DNA from: Streptomyces sp. NBC_00390
Lineage (GTDB): Bacteria; Actinomycetota; Actinomycetes; Streptomycetales; Streptomycetaceae
Length of the DNA stretch: 64,000 nucleotides
Assembly: GCF_036057275.1 (NCBI RefSeq)
Contig: NZ_CP107945.1
Coordinates: 5,580,001-5,644,000 of the forward strand
Direction: 5' to 3'
The position numbers were made by a program, and so were the translations under genes. Shown one piece after another: positions 62,926 through 64,000 of this stretch (the first letter of the stretch is position 1; every line of letters starts with the position of its first letter). The notes below the pieces were generated by a model. It saw only the letters and a list, made by a program, of their open reading frames with translations, was not told the origin of the DNA and made no database searches.

Positions 62926-64000
62926 ATGAAGATCTCCTTCCTCATTCACACCGTTTACGGCATAGGCGGAACCATCCGCACGACGCTGAATCTGGCTGGG
63001 GAGCTGGCCAACCGCCACGAGGTCGAGATCGTCTCCGTCTTCCAGCACCGTGACACCGCCGCCTTCGCGATCGATCCCCGCATCACTCTCGTGCCGCTCG
63101 TCGACACCCGCCCCGACAGCCCCGGCAACGACCTGGAGAATCCTCTCTTCTCCCAGCCGTCCAAGGCCTTCCCGCAAGCCGAGGCCCGCTACAAGGAGTA
63201 CAACCAGCTCGTCGACGAGCGGGTACGTGCCCACTACGCCGACTCCGACGCGGACATCGTCATCGGAACCCGCCCCGGACTCGTCGCCTATGTCGCCCAG
63301 TTCGCCCCGCCCGGCGCAGTAAGGGTCGGGCAGGAGCACATGACGCACAACCACCACAAGGGGGCGCTGCGCGAGGAGATGTACGAGCACCTCGACGCCA
63401 TCGACGCCTTTGTGACGGTCTCCGAGGGCGATGCGGCGGTCTGGCGGGACAAGCTGCCGCTGCCCACCACCCGGGTGCTGTCCATACCCAACAGCGTTCC
63501 CGAGCCGGCCGTCGCGCCTTCGGACGGCACCGGCCGGACCATCGTCGCGGCCGGCCGGCTCTCGGCCGAGAAGCAGTACCACGTGCTGCTCGACGCCTTC
63601 GCCAAGGTCGCAGCCGTCCGCCCCGACTGGGTGCTGCGGATCTACGGCTCCGGTGACCAGCGGGAACGGCTCCGCGCCCGCATCGACGAGCTGGCGCTCT
63701 ACAACCAGGTCCACCTCATGGGCGCCCACTCGCCGATCGAACCCGAATGGGCCAAGGGGGCCATCGCGGTTTCCACCTCGCGCCACGAGTCCTTCGGCAT
63801 GACGCTGGTGGAGGCCATGCGCTGCGGCGTACCGATGGTCAGCACCGACTGCGACTACGGCCCGCGCGAGATCATCCAGGACGGTGTCGACGGGCTGCTC
63901 GTCCCGGTGGGTGACGTCACCGCGATCGCCCAGGGCCTGCTGCGGCTGATCGACGACGAGGGGCTGCGCCGCGGGATGGCGAAGGCCGCTGCCGACAACG
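62926..64000 (+). CDS. GT4-family glycosyltransferase, 5' part
   Basis: The frame is open from ATG 62926 to the right edge (358 codons), so the C-terminus is missing. It has a GT-B fold: an N-terminal nucleotide-like Rossmann domain (MKISFLIHTVYGIGGTIRTT) with the glycine-rich acceptor loop, and a second domain with the GT4 donor motifs AAGRLSAEKQYHVLLDAF, RIYGSGDQRERL and the ExxGxxxxEA-type motif SRHESFGMTLVEAMRCGVPM. Family members transfer a sugar from a nucleotide donor; retaining mechanism is expected. The acceptor is unknown; CDP-glycerol or teichoic-type substrates cannot be separated from polysaccharide ones. GAGCGGAG precedes the ATG. Confidence 0.9.
   Translation, partial: MKISFLIHTVYGIGGTIRTTLNLAGELANRHEVEIVSVFQHRDTAAFAIDPRITLVPLVDTRPDSPGNDLENPLFSQPSKAFPQAEARYKEYNQLVDERVRAHYADSDADIVIGTRPGLVAYVAQFAPPGAVRVGQEHMTHNHHKGALREEMYEHLDAIDAFVTVSEGDAAVWRDKLPLPTTRVLSIPNSVPEPAVAPSDGTGRTIVAAGRLSAEKQYHVLLDAFAKVAAVRPDWVLRIYGSGDQRERLRARIDELALYNQVHLMGAHSPIEPEWAKGAIAVSTSRHESFGMTLVEAMRCGVPMVSTDCDYGPREIIQDGVDGLLVPVGDVTAIAQGLLRLIDDEGLRRGMAKAAADN

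Overview
This is a high-GC actinobacterial chromosome segment. The GC-rich third codon positions, frequent GTG starts, a conservon (cvn) operon, mycothiol-type redox proteins, a Nur-type operator in front of an Fe-superoxide dismutase and the order tig-clpP1-clpP2-clpX-valS-folC-ndk-mreBCD-pbp2-rodA-rne-rplU-rpmA-obg all point to Streptomyces (family-level certainty high, species unknown).

Positions 1-12.5 kb: the upstream end of a leftward conservon operon (sensor-kinase-like CvnA, roadblock CvnB, DUF742 CvnC cut by the window edge), an M1 aminopeptidase N whose stop codon lies in a small foldback (MITE-like) element, an orphan PhzS-like flavin hydroxylase, asd, a small ECF-type sigma factor translationally coupled to a membrane protein, and a large secreted subtilase. 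Positions 12.5-15.3 kb hold a Nudix hydrolase, a possible decayed ORF, an AbiEi/DUF559-like protein and a cluster of short hairpin repeats.

Positions 15.3-31.6 kb: a second M1 aminopeptidase, a DsbA-fold mycothiol nitroreductase-like protein, sodF with a Nur box, three paralogous amino-acid permeases with a divergent bioY (biotin ECF S-component) between the second and third, then rpiB, a Nei-type DNA glycosylase, an Eis-like acetyltransferase, a membrane-anchored PP2C (SpoIIE) phosphatase, a small HD hydrolase, a membrane acyltransferase and a 64-residue membrane peptide. Two divergent tRNA genes (Gly-TCC, Pro-TGG) lead into the housekeeping core.

Positions 32-64 kb: protein quality control (tig, clpP1P2 with a ClgR-type operator, clpX); a Pro/Gln-rich membrane protein beside a decayed tandem copy; valS, folC, DUF4233, ndk; the mre cell-wall cluster (mreB is broken by a one-base deletion, then mreC, mreD, pbp2, rodA); a CYTH-CHAD polyphosphate-type protein; then a radical-SAM protein, a repeat-containing membrane protein, the TIGR03936 radical-SAM partner and RNase E with recently expanded N-terminal repeats and a histone-like tail; then rplU-rpmA, obg and the start of a GT4 glycosyltransferase.

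Most of the window is ordinary conserved core. The points that stand out are the mreB frameshift, the partly deleted paralogue at 37.8 kb, the radical-SAM/repeat membrane protein/TIGR03936/rne neighbourhood, the RNase E repeats, a set of probable leaderless promoters with a TANNNT box 6-8 bases before the start codon, and a family of short hairpin repeats. No prophage, integrated plasmid, CRISPR array or biosynthetic cluster is visible.
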